From assembly GCA_003557065.1 (NCBI GenBank), contig PWPS01000006.1:1-13516 (forward strand): a DNA stretch of 13,516 nucleotides. The letters run 5' to 3'. The notes below the pieces were generated by a model. That model saw only the letters and a program-made list of their open reading frames with translations. It was not told the origin of the DNA and made no database searches. This document shows positions 6,657-13,469 of the stretch, one piece after another (the first letter of the stretch is position 1; every line of letters begins with the position of its first letter). The DNA is from Candidatus Nealsoniibacteriota bacterium (GTDB lineage: Bacteria > Patescibacteriota > Minisyncoccia > Minisyncoccales > PWPS01). The position numbers and the translations under genes are program-made.

Positions 6657-7451
6657 ATGGATATAAAAAACACGATTATAGTCATATTGGTAATCATTCT
6701 CATCTCCGTCTTCGGATATTTCGTTTTTTTTGACGAGAGAGAGCCGGAGGAATTGATTGATGAAAATAGTGAGGAGATCATTGAAGAAGAAAATGGAGAA
6801 GAAGAAAATGAGAAGGAAGAGACGGTTGAGGAAAAAACGGTAAAAGAAATCATATTGAACTATTTGAATTATCCCTATAAAAGATCTCCCTTGAACGAGG
6901 AAGAAGGTAATATATATCGTAATGACGTCTTTGATTCGACCACTTTAGTTTTAACCGTAGCTGCGGATTATCATTTCCCGGAAGATCCCGAAGAGGGAAT
7001 GAAAAAGATTCATTATTTCCCTCCCGGGGAAGTTTCATATGAAAACAGGCTTCACTTTTCCAGCTACAGAAATAAGGTTTCGGATTATTTTACGGATATA
7101 ACTCGTGAAATTGCCGGAGATTATTTTGATTATAAAACGATTTTACTGAATAGGAGAGAGGATGAAGATAGGCTTATTGATATTGATTGGGAAGAGGAAA
7201 TCTCTCTTGATTTTGTAAAAAAGGAAGATATTTCTTCCGTGTTGATCAATCTTCCGGAGGTGGTGGGAGTTATGTTTTTGGTTCGGGGAGATGAAAAAAT
7301 CGGTCTTGATGTAAGGCATGAAGGGTTTATTCTGAACCAAACTGATTTTGTCCATGTTTCTTCAGCCAAGGAAATGGTGATAATGGAAGATTTTAAGGAG
7401 TTTTTGGATGGATCAGGATTCTACGCAGTTAATTTTTTTGAGATTAAATGA
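6657..7451 (+). CDS. Membrane-anchored DUF1460-like amidase paralogue, Cys-to-Ser copy
   Basis: This 264-residue protein has an N-terminal hydrophobic anchor (6-25), a Glu-rich stretch (28-61) and a domain resembling DUF1460, an NlpC/P60-fold amidase-like family. Family motifs include 'YRNDVFDSTTLV' (87-98), the block RLHFSSYRNK (131-140) followed by DIT, 'RHEGFIL' (220-226) and FVHVSSAKEMVI (231-242). In the family the nucleophile is the Cys of FDCTT; here it is S94, encoded by TCG. The probable catalytic His is kept (H221). If the assignment is right, the domain lies outside the membrane and either binds peptidoglycan without cutting it or uses serine. The stop overlaps the start of its paralogue by 4 nt (ATGA), and 85 nt inside the gene are identical to that paralogue. 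No Shine-Dalgarno is evident. Confidence 0.75.
   Translation: MDIKNTIIVILVIILISVFGYFVFFDEREPEELIDENSEEIIEEENGEEENEKEETVEEKTVKEIILNYLNYPYKRSPLNEEEGNIYRNDVFDSTTLVLTVAADYHFPEDPEEGMKKIHYFPPGEVSYENRLHFSSYRNKVSDYFTDITREIAGDYFDYKTILLNRREDEDRLIDIDWEEEISLDFVKKEDISSVLINLPEVVGVMFLVRGDEKIGLDVRHEGFILNQTDFVHVSSAKEMVIMEDFKEFLDGSGFYAVNFFEIK
7012..7096 (+). repeat. 85-bp perfect direct repeat, copy 1
   Basis: Identical base for base to 7734-7818 (offset 722). It lies inside the upstream amidase-like gene and encodes the segment from YFPPGEVSYENR to YFTDI. The flanking sequence of the two genes is clearly diverged. Confidence 0.95.
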
Positions 7452-8161
7452 AAAAGATAACCATATTACTGATTATAGTTCTTGTTGTTGGTTTTTTCGC
7501 ATTCAGAGCCGACAAGGGCGTCGAAGATGAGGAGGTATTCGAAGAGGTCGAGATAAGAGAGATAGAAGATATAGTAAGAGGATTTTTGGGGAAGCCTTAC
7601 GAGTTGGGCCCCCTGGGAGAGAAGGAAAGTGAAAAAATATATAGAACCGATGTTTTTGATTGCACCACTCTTGTTTTGGTGTCGGTTTCCAAGCTGCATT
7701 CGGACAAGCCGGAAGAGATGATTAAAAAAGTGAATTATTTCCCTCCCGGGGAAGTTTCATATGAAAACAGGCTTCACTTTTCCAGCTACAGAAATAAGGT
7801 TTCGGATTATTTTACGGACATAACAAGGCAGGTCGGTGGTGATTCAACTGAAAGTAAAGAAGTTTTACTCAATAAAGATCGCTTGATAGATATTGATTGG
7901 CAGGAAGAGATAGTTCTGGATTATATTCCCGTATCGGAGGTAGGTGGGGTTTTGGATAATCTTCCGTCTACCGTCGGAGTGATGTTTATGCGTGATAGCT
8001 TTTCCGATATCGGTCTGGATGTCGGTCATGAAGGATTTCTTTTTGATGGCACTAATTTAATTCATGCTTCGATTAATCGACAGAAAGTGGTGGAAGATGA
8101 TTTTTTAACCTATTTGAGGGAATCGAATCATGACGGAGTCATCTTTTATAAGATTAATTAA
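7448..8161 (+). CDS. Membrane-anchored DUF1460-like amidase, Cys-containing copy
   Basis: This 237-residue paralogue of the preceding gene has an N-terminal membrane segment (4-19), a short acidic linker (22-38) and the DUF1460-like domain. It keeps the expected nucleophile in FDCTTLV (70-76, C72) and a histidine in 'DVGHEGF' (191-197, H194), followed by LIHASINRQKVV (204-215), the usual H-A-S segment. Proteins with this fold are thought to cleave amide bonds in peptidoglycan or related substrates. The anchor places the domain on the outer face of the membrane, so wall remodelling in the cell itself or in a host is plausible but inferred. It overlaps the upstream copy by 4 nt, so the two are translated together, and it lacks that copy's long Glu-rich spacer. 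Confidence 0.78.
   Translation: MKKITILLIIVLVVGFFAFRADKGVEDEEVFEEVEIREIEDIVRGFLGKPYELGPLGEKESEKIYRTDVFDCTTLVLVSVSKLHSDKPEEMIKKVNYFPPGEVSYENRLHFSSYRNKVSDYFTDITRQVGGDSTESKEVLLNKDRLIDIDWQEEIVLDYIPVSEVGGVLDNLPSTVGVMFMRDSFSDIGLDVGHEGFLFDGTNLIHASINRQKVVEDDFLTYLRESNHDGVIFYKIN
7734..7818 (+). repeat. 85-bp perfect direct repeat, copy 2
   Basis: Identical to 7012-7096. The match stops abruptly at both ends (next base differs at 7819; protein identity falls sharply outside), as expected from gene conversion or recombination between tandem genes. Confidence 0.95.
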
Positions 8162-8173
8162 GGATATATTATT

Positions 8174-8374
8174 ATGGAATGTGTTCGTCGGGCGGAAAAT
8201 GAAAAAATCTGTAATTGTAGTTATGATAGTTGTCCAAGAAAAGGAATTTGTTGTGAGTGTGTAGCTCATCACAGAAGCAGGGGGCAACTTCCAGCTTGCT
8301 ATTTTTCCGAAGAAAACGAAAAGACTTACGACCGATCGATTGAAAATTTTATAGAAAATTATAAGATTAATTGA
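8174..8374 (+). CDS. Small Cys-rich DUF6485-like protein
   Basis: A 66-residue soluble protein with eight cysteines: C3, C13, C15, C20, C26, C27, C29 and C42. The pattern CNCSYDSCPRKGICCEC (13-29), then 'HHRSRGQLPACYF' (32-44) and 'YDRSIENFI' (52-60), matches what I recall of the DUF6485 family. Two adjacent histidines (32-33) add possible metal ligands, so a zinc or iron site is likely. The molecular role is not known. The start has AGGA 9 nt upstream (8161-8164), just after the stop of the amidase-like gene, so it is probably translated from the same transcript. Confidence 0.8.
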   Translation: MECVRRAENEKICNCSYDSCPRKGICCECVAHHRSRGQLPACYFSEENEKTYDRSIENFIENYKIN

Positions 8375-8387
8375 CTTTGCGGAATAT

Positions 8388-8957
8388 ATGAAGAAAAAAA
8401 ATAGTCCGCTTTTTTTGTTGCTTGGAAAGATTATGGGATTATTTGTTGTTTTATTGATTTCTATCGGTGTCAATTTTTTTTCTTCCGGGAAATATGAATG
8501 TCCCGTTGAATTAAGAAGTAAAACTGTTAGGGGGAGCTCTCTTTATCCGTTGATTGAAGACGGGGAAGAAGTTGAAGCTTTATTCGGTTACTACGATTGT
8601 GGAGAGATTGAAAGGGGTGATGTAATTCTTTATGATTATAGTGGAAATGACAATCTGCTGATTAAAGTTGTAAGAGGAGTTCCGGAAGATGAGTTTCGCC
8701 TCATAGAAGAAGATTCCGGATGGCGAATTTCGATCAACGGAGCCATCCTTAAGAATTCGGTGGGGGATTTCTATCTTCTTAATGAAAACGGATACAACAT
8801 GTTGTCAATGTACGAAAGAGATTACGGAGGTATTATTCCGGAAAGCGCATACTTGCTTTTAAGTGAAAAGGTTTCCGGGGCAATGGACAGTAGTCGTTTC
8901 GGTCTTGTCCATAAGGGTGATATTCTGGCCAAAGTTACTAATTTTAAAAGTAAGTAA
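8388..8957 (+). CDS. lepB: Signal peptidase I (S26 family)
   Basis: Removes signal peptides from exported proteins at the outer face of the membrane. The 189-residue protein has one membrane segment (about 8-31). It then shows box B-like VRGSSLYPLIEDG (47-59) with S51 as the probable nucleophile, matching SMxP of the family. Box D-like 'LLIKVVRGVP' has K93 as the general base, and box E-like DSSRFGLVHKGDI (167-179) follows. It is shorter than the E. coli enzyme, with one anchor as in Gram-positive types, and it has no large second domain. The start codon follows the previous stop by 13 nt without a good Shine-Dalgarno. The box B residue after Ser is Leu rather than Met, and box E is loose, so substrate choice may differ. 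The anchored amidase-like proteins upstream could be clients, though this is only an inference. Confidence 0.85.
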   Translation: MKKKNSPLFLLLGKIMGLFVVLLISIGVNFFSSGKYECPVELRSKTVRGSSLYPLIEDGEEVEALFGYYDCGEIERGDVILYDYSGNDNLLIKVVRGVPEDEFRLIEEDSGWRISINGAILKNSVGDFYLLNENGYNMLSMYERDYGGIIPESAYLLLSEKVSGAMDSSRFGLVHKGDILAKVTNFKSK

Positions 8958-8960
8958 ATC

Positions 8961-9275
8961 ATGATAACTTTTGAAGAGTTTAAAAAGGTGGAAATGAGGG
9001 TGGGAGAGATAAAGATGGTGGAAGAAGTTCCTGAAGCTAATAAGCTTTATCGTTTAATTGTCGATATCGGTGAAGAAGAGAGACAACTTTTGGCGGGATT
9101 GAAAAAATACTACAAAAAAGAAGAGTTAATCGGGAAAAAAGTTGTTGTTCTCGTCAATTTGGAACCGAAAGAGATGTTTGGATATGAGAGTCAAGGAATG
9201 GTTCTTGCAGCAGGGAAGAATACTTCTTTGTTGACAGTAGACGAAGAAACTGAGAATGGATCCCGAATAAGTTAA
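8961..9275 (+). CDS. Free-standing tRNA-binding OB-fold protein (MetRS C-terminal/Trbp111-like)
   Basis: This 104-residue protein matches the tRNA-binding domain found at the C-terminus of methionyl-tRNA synthetase and as the free dimer Trbp111. It starts 'ITFEEFKKVEMRVGEI' (2-17), has EANKLYRL (25-32), 'LLAGLKKYYKKEELIGKKV' (43-61) and NLEPKEMFGYESQGMVLAA (66-84), the last being the classic family signature. It likely binds tRNA non-specifically or acts as a separate beta subunit of MetRS; no synthetase gene is visible in the window. The ATG lies 3 nt after the signal peptidase stop, so it is co-transcribed with it. It is the last gene of the run that begins at 6347, and the rnpB promoter begins directly after its stop. 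Confidence 0.9.
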   Translation: MITFEEFKKVEMRVGEIKMVEEVPEANKLYRLIVDIGEEERQLLAGLKKYYKKEELIGKKVVVLVNLEPKEMFGYESQGMVLAAGKNTSLLTVDEETENGSRIS

Positions 9276-9304
9276 TTGACAAAACAGCTCGTTTTTTTTA
9301 TTAT
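9276..9304 (+). promoter_or_regulatory. Promoter of the RNase P RNA gene
   Basis: A consensus -35 TTGACA (9276-9281), a 17-bp spacer and the -10 TATTAT (9299-9304). Transcription should start near 9311, just where the P1 helix of the RNA begins. The -35 abuts the stop codon of the preceding gene. Confidence 0.85.
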
Positions 9305-9310
9305 ATATAC

Positions 9311-9644
9311 CAAGCTCAAGCAGGATAGGCGGTCGCTCTCATAGTTATCTATGAGGGAGGAAAGTCCGAACATCCACTTTTTAAGTAAAAAGGTAGCGGG
9401 TAACGCCCGTCCGCCGTAAGGCGCGGGGTGCGAACAGTGACGCCTCCACCGAGAGGTCGGAGGATTCCTTCGGGAATAATCTCATCGAAAGGTGAGGGTG
9501 AAACGGCTAAATCCCTACCTGGATGAAAGGGCAAACTTTGGTGGCCCGCTAGAGCTTCGGAGTAATTCGGAGCCCAGATAAATGACTGCCTCGCTCCCGT
9601 AATACGGAGTAAGACAGAATTCGGCTTATTTCCTGCTTGAGTTT
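9311..9644 (+). ncRNA. rnpB: RNase P RNA (bacterial type)
   Basis: The catalytic RNA that trims the 5' leader of tRNA precursors. It shows the universal core: GAGGAAAGTCC (9357-9367, CR-I), a 'GAACAGTGACGCC' region, 'GGGTGAAACGGC' and 'AAAGGGCAAAC' segments, AGATAAATGACTGCC (9576-9590, CR-V) and ACAGAATTCGGCTTA (9614-9628). The ends close as helix P1: CTCAAGCAGG (9315-9324) with CCTGCTTGAG (9632-9641), extended by AAG with TTT on the outer side. The length of about 334 nt is slightly below the typical bacterial RNA (350-400 nt). Exact ends are estimated from P1 and the promoter. Confidence 0.96.
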
Positions 9645-9648
9645 TTTT
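9632..9648 (+). terminator. rnpB 3' end acting as terminator
   Basis: The 3' strand of P1 (CCTGCTTGAG) runs directly into seven T residues (9642-9648), so the closing helix of the RNA followed by a U-tract can end transcription. The murJ start codon is only 8 nt further on. Confidence 0.6.
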
Positions 9649-9656
9649 ATAAAAGA

Positions 9657-11279
9657 ATGTTTGATCTGATATTTAATGTAAAATCGAAGACAATTACCGT
9701 CTCGGCGATTATTCTGGCCGTTTCTAGCACGATAAGTGCGCTGCTCGGTATTGTGAGAGACAGATTATTGGCCGGCACATTCGGAGCCGGACCGGAGCTG
9801 GATATATACTTTGCGGCTTTTCGAGTTCCTGACTTTATTTATGGAATTTTAATTACAGGTGGTTTAATGGCCGCTTTTTTGCCTGTATTTTCAGAATCAT
9901 TCGAGAAAGATGAAGAAGAAGGTTGGGCGCTTACCAGCAATTTGCTTAACTTTCTCATACTTTCGCTTTCATTCTTATCTTTGCTTCTTTTTATATTCGC
10001 ACCGGTCGTAATGAGAGTTATTGCTCCCGGATTTACAGAGGCTCAACTACAGTGGACGGTTGTCTTAACCAGGGTGATGATGGTTAGCCCTATCCTTTTG
10101 GGCATCTCCAGCTTACTTTCGGGTGTCTTGAAGTATTTTGATAATTTTTTAACCTATGCTTTAGCACCCATTTTGTATAATTTGGGGATAATTTTCGGTA
10201 TTATTTTTCTGGTTCCGAGATTCAGTTTATTGGGACTTGCTTATGGGGTGGTTTTAGGAGCTTTTGCTCATTTGGCGATCCAGATTCCGGCAATACTGAA
10301 AGCGGGATTTAAATATAAACCGATTTTGGATATAACGAGCCAAAGGTTGCGAAAGATAATCTATCTCATAATTCCCAGGATAGTGGGCCAGACATCCACT
10401 CAAATAAATTTGGTTGTGATAACCGCTATTGCTTCGACTCTTGCTCCGGGAAGTCTTTCGGTTTTTAATTTTGCGGATCATCTTCAAGCTTTTCCTGTTC
10501 GGGTAATCGGACTTTCCTTTGCCGTTGCCGCTTTTCCTCGTTTTTCCAGAAGCTTGGTCAACGGGCAAAAAGAAGAGTTTTTGGAAAACTTCTCCAACTC
10601 AACCAGAAAGATTCTTTTTGCTATTATTCCGATAAGTTTTTTAACTTTTATTTTGCGTGGTCAAATTGTTAGATTGGTTTTGGGTACGGGACGCTTTGAT
10701 TGGTCGGATACTCGTCTTACGGCTGCCGCACTGGGTGTTTTTGCTTTTTCTCTTTTTGCCAACGCTTTAATGCATCTTTTAATCAGGGCTTATTTCTCTT
10801 TTCAGGATACTAAAACTCCGGTCTATATATCGATTGCCGGTGTCATCTTAAATATCGCTCTTGCGCTTGGATTTATTCATTTTTTAGGCATGGAAGGGTC
10901 CTTCCAGAATGCAACCGTTTATTTTCTTAGATTGGAGAGTTTAAAAAATATTGAAGTTCTGGCCTTCCCCATGGCTTTTTTCTTTTCAACTTTTGCCCAA
11001 TTTGCCGCACTTTACCTTATACTGGAAAGAAGAATAGGGGATTTGAGAAGAAAAGAGATACTGGACTCCGGAATTAGAATATTGGGATCTTCGATTGTTA
11101 TGGTAGTCGCGGCATTTCTTACGCTTAGAGCGATGCTTCACTTTGTGGTTTTGGATACGTTTTTAGGAGTTTTTTTCCAGGCGTCGGTAACGACCTTTGT
11201 TAGTATTTTGGTTTATGCTTTGGCCGCAATAAGCTTTGATTGTAGAGAGATGAAAGCAATAATGAAAAAGATTTTATGA
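9657..11279 (+). CDS. murJ: Lipid II flippase MurJ (MviN family)
   Basis: Flips the peptidoglycan precursor lipid II across the cytoplasmic membrane. The 540-residue protein has the MOP/MviN pattern of about 14 hydrophobic segments. The family signature near the N-terminus is clear: 'SALLGIVRDRLLAGTFGAG' (27-45) with R34 and R36, D49, and 'FRVPDFIYGILITGGLMAAF' (55-74). Cavity residues R24, D39 and R52 of E. coli MurJ plausibly correspond to R36, D49 and R56. The repeat half includes 'ADHLQAFPVRVIGLSFAVAAFPRFSR' (273-298, quoted only in part by motif: FPVRVIG) and 'FANALMHLLIRAYFSFQDTK' (367-386). About 20 extra polar residues (roughly 412-432) sit where related proteins have a short loop. 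The stop overlaps lepA by 4 nt. It starts just after rnpB, leaving no room for its own promoter. Confidence 0.95.
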   Translation: MFDLIFNVKSKTITVSAIILAVSSTISALLGIVRDRLLAGTFGAGPELDIYFAAFRVPDFIYGILITGGLMAAFLPVFSESFEKDEEEGWALTSNLLNFLILSLSFLSLLLFIFAPVVMRVIAPGFTEAQLQWTVVLTRVMMVSPILLGISSLLSGVLKYFDNFLTYALAPILYNLGIIFGIIFLVPRFSLLGLAYGVVLGAFAHLAIQIPAILKAGFKYKPILDITSQRLRKIIYLIIPRIVGQTSTQINLVVITAIASTLAPGSLSVFNFADHLQAFPVRVIGLSFAVAAFPRFSRSLVNGQKEEFLENFSNSTRKILFAIIPISFLTFILRGQIVRLVLGTGRFDWSDTRLTAAALGVFAFSLFANALMHLLIRAYFSFQDTKTPVYISIAGVILNIALALGFIHFLGMEGSFQNATVYFLRLESLKNIEVLAFPMAFFFSTFAQFAALYLILERRIGDLRRKEILDSGIRILGSSIVMVVAAFLTLRAMLHFVVLDTFLGVFFQASVTTFVSILVYALAAISFDCREMKAIMKKIL

Positions 11280-13048
11280 AGATAAGAAATTTCTCAATAA
11301 TTTCACATATTGATCACGGTAAATCTACCTTGGCAGATAGATTTTTGGAACTCACGGAAACCGTTTCAAGCAGAGATATGACGGATAGATTTTTGGATAA
11401 TATGGAGCTTGAAAAAGAAAGAGGGATTACGATTAAATTACAACCGGCGCGAATGAAGTGGGGAGACTATATTTTGAATATGATCGATACTCCCGGACAT
11501 ATCGATTTTTCCTATGAGGTTTCAAGGTCGCTCAAGGCGGTTGAAGGGGCAGTTCTTTTAGTGGATGCGACCAAGGGAGTACAAGCACAGACTATCACTA
11601 CTCTTAATATGGCCAGGTCGCAAAATTTGGTAATAATTCCCGCGATAAACAAAATAGATCTTCCTAGTGCCAGGATAGAAGAAACTGCGGAGGAGATAAT
11701 CTCCCTTTTGGGAGTTTCCAGAGAAGATATTTTGGAAATATCGGGAAAAGAAGGTACGAACGTGGAAAGCTTACTGAACGCGATCGTGGAAAAAGTTCCG
11801 GCTCCCGAGGATAGCGAGAAAGAATTCAGATCGCTTATTTTTGACTTTGAAAGAGATCCCTACAAGGGTGTGGTTGCTTTTATAAGAATTTTTTCCGGAT
11901 CCATAGAAAAAGGTGATGAGATTGATCTGGTAGCGGTAAAAGAAGAGGGGGAAGTTCGAGAGCTGGGATTTTTCAATCCCGGATTGCAGCCCACCAATTC
12001 CCTTTCTCCGGGAGAAATCGGATATATAGCTACGGGAATAAAGGATGTCGATAAAGTGAGAGTGGGGGATACGATAAGGAAAAAAAACTCTTCAATCGGC
12101 GGACTTCCAGGTTATCAAGAACCCAAACCGGTAGTTTTTACTTCTTTTTATCCCAAAAACTCTCGTGAGTATCCGGAGTTTAAAAAGGCGCTTGAAGAGA
12201 TAAGGCTTTCCGATCCCGCTTTTACCTTTTCTCCGGAATTCAAGGAAGTTTTCGGAAGAGGATTCAGGTGTGGCTTTTTAGGATCGCTTCATACGGAGAT
12301 AATTTCTCAAAGATTAAAAAAAGAGTATGATTTGGATTTGATTATTTCAACTCCTTCGGTCTCTTATATTATTAAAAAAACAAATGGCCAGGAAGAGGAA
12401 ATAATGACGGCTACAGAGTTTCCGGATCGTTCCGTTATACAGGAGGTAAGAGAACCATGGGCTTACCTTGAAATAGTAACACCGCAGGAATTTCTGGGAA
12501 ATGTGAATAAGGTTCTGGAAACTTTGAAGGGAAACTATCTTGATACAGAATACTTTGCGGCCTCCGACAGACTTCTTATTACTTATGAGGCTCCATTTAG
12601 AAAAGTGATAACGGGTTTTTATGACAACCTGAAAAGCGCCACCAAGGGGTATGCGTCTTTTACCTATGAAGTGATGGAGTACAGGCCCGGTAATTTAACG
12701 AAAATGGAGATATTGCTTAACAAAGAAGTTGAGGAAGCCTTTTCGATTATCGTTTCTAGGGATGAAGCTCAAGTGGAGGGTAGGAGGTTGGCTGAAAAAT
12801 TAAAAGAATTACTTCCGCAGCAGCAATTTCCCGTTCCGATTCAAGCATCCGTTGACGGGAGAATTATTGCCAGAGAGACGATTAAGGCGATGAGAAAGGA
12901 TGTTACCGGAGATCTTTACGGAGGAGATAGAACCAGAAAGGATAAACTTCTTCAAAAACAGAAGGAGGGGAAAAAGAAGTTGGGGAGCAGGGGGAGTATC
13001 GATGTTCCTCAAGAAGTCTTTTTCAAAATTTTCCGAAGCGATAAATAG
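11276..13048 (+). CDS. lepA: Elongation factor 4 (LepA), translational GTPase
   Basis: A ribosome-bound GTPase implicated in translation initiation, 30S assembly and back-translocation. The 590-residue length is normal. GTPase motifs: G1 HIDHGKST (11-18), G2 RGIT (49-52), G3 DTPGH (71-75), G4 NKID (125-128) and G5 SGKEG (156-160; usual SAKxG, here Ala to Gly). EF-G-like domains II, III and V follow, then the LepA-specific C-terminal domain with YGGDRTRKDKLLQKQKEGKK (548-567) and a 'VPQEVF' end. 'VTGDLYGGD' replaces the common VTAKCYGGD. The start overlaps the murJ stop (ATGA), so translation is probably coupled. The pairing of murJ and lepA has no known functional reason. Confidence 0.98.
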   Translation: MKIRNFSIISHIDHGKSTLADRFLELTETVSSRDMTDRFLDNMELEKERGITIKLQPARMKWGDYILNMIDTPGHIDFSYEVSRSLKAVEGAVLLVDATKGVQAQTITTLNMARSQNLVIIPAINKIDLPSARIEETAEEIISLLGVSREDILEISGKEGTNVESLLNAIVEKVPAPEDSEKEFRSLIFDFERDPYKGVVAFIRIFSGSIEKGDEIDLVAVKEEGEVRELGFFNPGLQPTNSLSPGEIGYIATGIKDVDKVRVGDTIRKKNSSIGGLPGYQEPKPVVFTSFYPKNSREYPEFKKALEEIRLSDPAFTFSPEFKEVFGRGFRCGFLGSLHTEIISQRLKKEYDLDLIISTPSVSYIIKKTNGQEEEIMTATEFPDRSVIQEVREPWAYLEIVTPQEFLGNVNKVLETLKGNYLDTEYFAASDRLLITYEAPFRKVITGFYDNLKSATKGYASFTYEVMEYRPGNLTKMEILLNKEVEEAFSIIVSRDEAQVEGRRLAEKLKELLPQQQFPVPIQASVDGRIIARETIKAMRKDVTGDLYGGDRTRKDKLLQKQKEGKKKLGSRGSIDVPQEVFFKIFRSDK

Positions 13049-13050
13049 TC

Positions 13051-13079
13051 TGGATATAAAGAAGCTTAATTGATATAAT
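13051..13079 (+). promoter_or_regulatory. Extended -10 promoter of the DivIC/FtsB-like gene
   Basis: TATAAT (13074-13079) is preceded by TGA to give the extended -10 TGATATAAT, with a moderate -35 TGGATA (13051-13056) at 17 bp. Transcription should start near 13086, 0-3 nt before the ATG at 13089, so the mRNA would be leaderless or nearly so. The tRNA-Thr gene 6 nt after the coding region may be transcribed from here too. Confidence 0.7.
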
Positions 13080-13088
13080 GAGCTTGCA

Positions 13089-13463
13089 ATGAGAAGAAAA
13101 AAAACAAATTACTCGGTTTTTTGTGGATTAGCTCTTGGTGTGGTTTTAGTTTTGTTATTCGTGGTTTTCAATTACAGGATAATAAGGGGCAGAGAGGGGA
13201 ATGAAGAGATGATAGAAGCATTGAAAGCGGAATTGGAGCATCTTGAGAGTAGGAAAACGGATCTGGAAATCGGTCTGCACGAAGCCGAAGATACGGAGCA
13301 CATAGAAAGGGTGTTGAGGGAGGATTTTCTGATGAGAAGACCCGGAGAGAAAAAGGTGGTTATCTTAACCGAAGAAGAGAAGGAGCTCGGGGTGAAAAGT
13401 GAAAAAGAAGATAAAGGTGAAGATTGGAGGAGATTTTTGAGAATCTTTCCTTGGATTGATTAA
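13089..13463 (+). CDS. Septum formation initiator (DivIC/FtsB-like)
   Basis: A small bitopic division protein of 124 residues. It has a basic N-terminus, one membrane segment (about 9-29), an extracytoplasmic coiled coil (35-68, 'MIEALKAELEHLESRKTDLE') and the family motif HIERVLREDFLMRRPGEKKV (71-90), matching the IExxARexLgmvkpGE pattern of DivIC/FtsB. An acidic tail (94-111) ends in 'WRRFLRIFPW'. Family members bridge FtsL, FtsQ/DivIB and the FtsWI synthase at the septum. It has no Shine-Dalgarno; the promoter -10 ends 9 nt upstream of the ATG, which favours leaderless translation. DivIC and FtsB cannot be told apart from sequence alone, so no symbol is given. Confidence 0.88.
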   Translation: MRRKKTNYSVFCGLALGVVLVLLFVVFNYRIIRGREGNEEMIEALKAELEHLESRKTDLEIGLHEAEDTEHIERVLREDFLMRRPGEKKVVILTEEEKELGVKSEKEDKGEDWRRFLRIFPWID

Positions 13464-13469
13464 TCTTGT

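Noticed and set aside
6605..6853. Ser/Phe-rich open frame on the - strand
   Set aside because: It is the antisense of the Glu-rich region and anchor of the amidase-like gene; the low-complexity Ser run is a by-product of Glu codons read backwards.
7012..7818. CRISPR or mobile-element repeat
   Set aside because: There are only two copies, each in frame within homologous coding sequence at the same place in the fold; no inverted ends or transposase are present.
8371..8399. TTGACT before the signal peptidase gene as a -35 element
   Set aside because: At 17 bp spacing the -10 position is a run of A residues (within the coding region), so it is not a working promoter.
9349..9534. Open frame of 61 codons on the - strand
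   Set aside because: It lies entirely within the conserved core of the RNase P RNA gene, so it is not a protein gene.
9648..9653. TATAAA before murJ as a -10 element
   Set aside because: It ends 3 nt before the ATG, so a transcript starting from it would begin inside the coding region.
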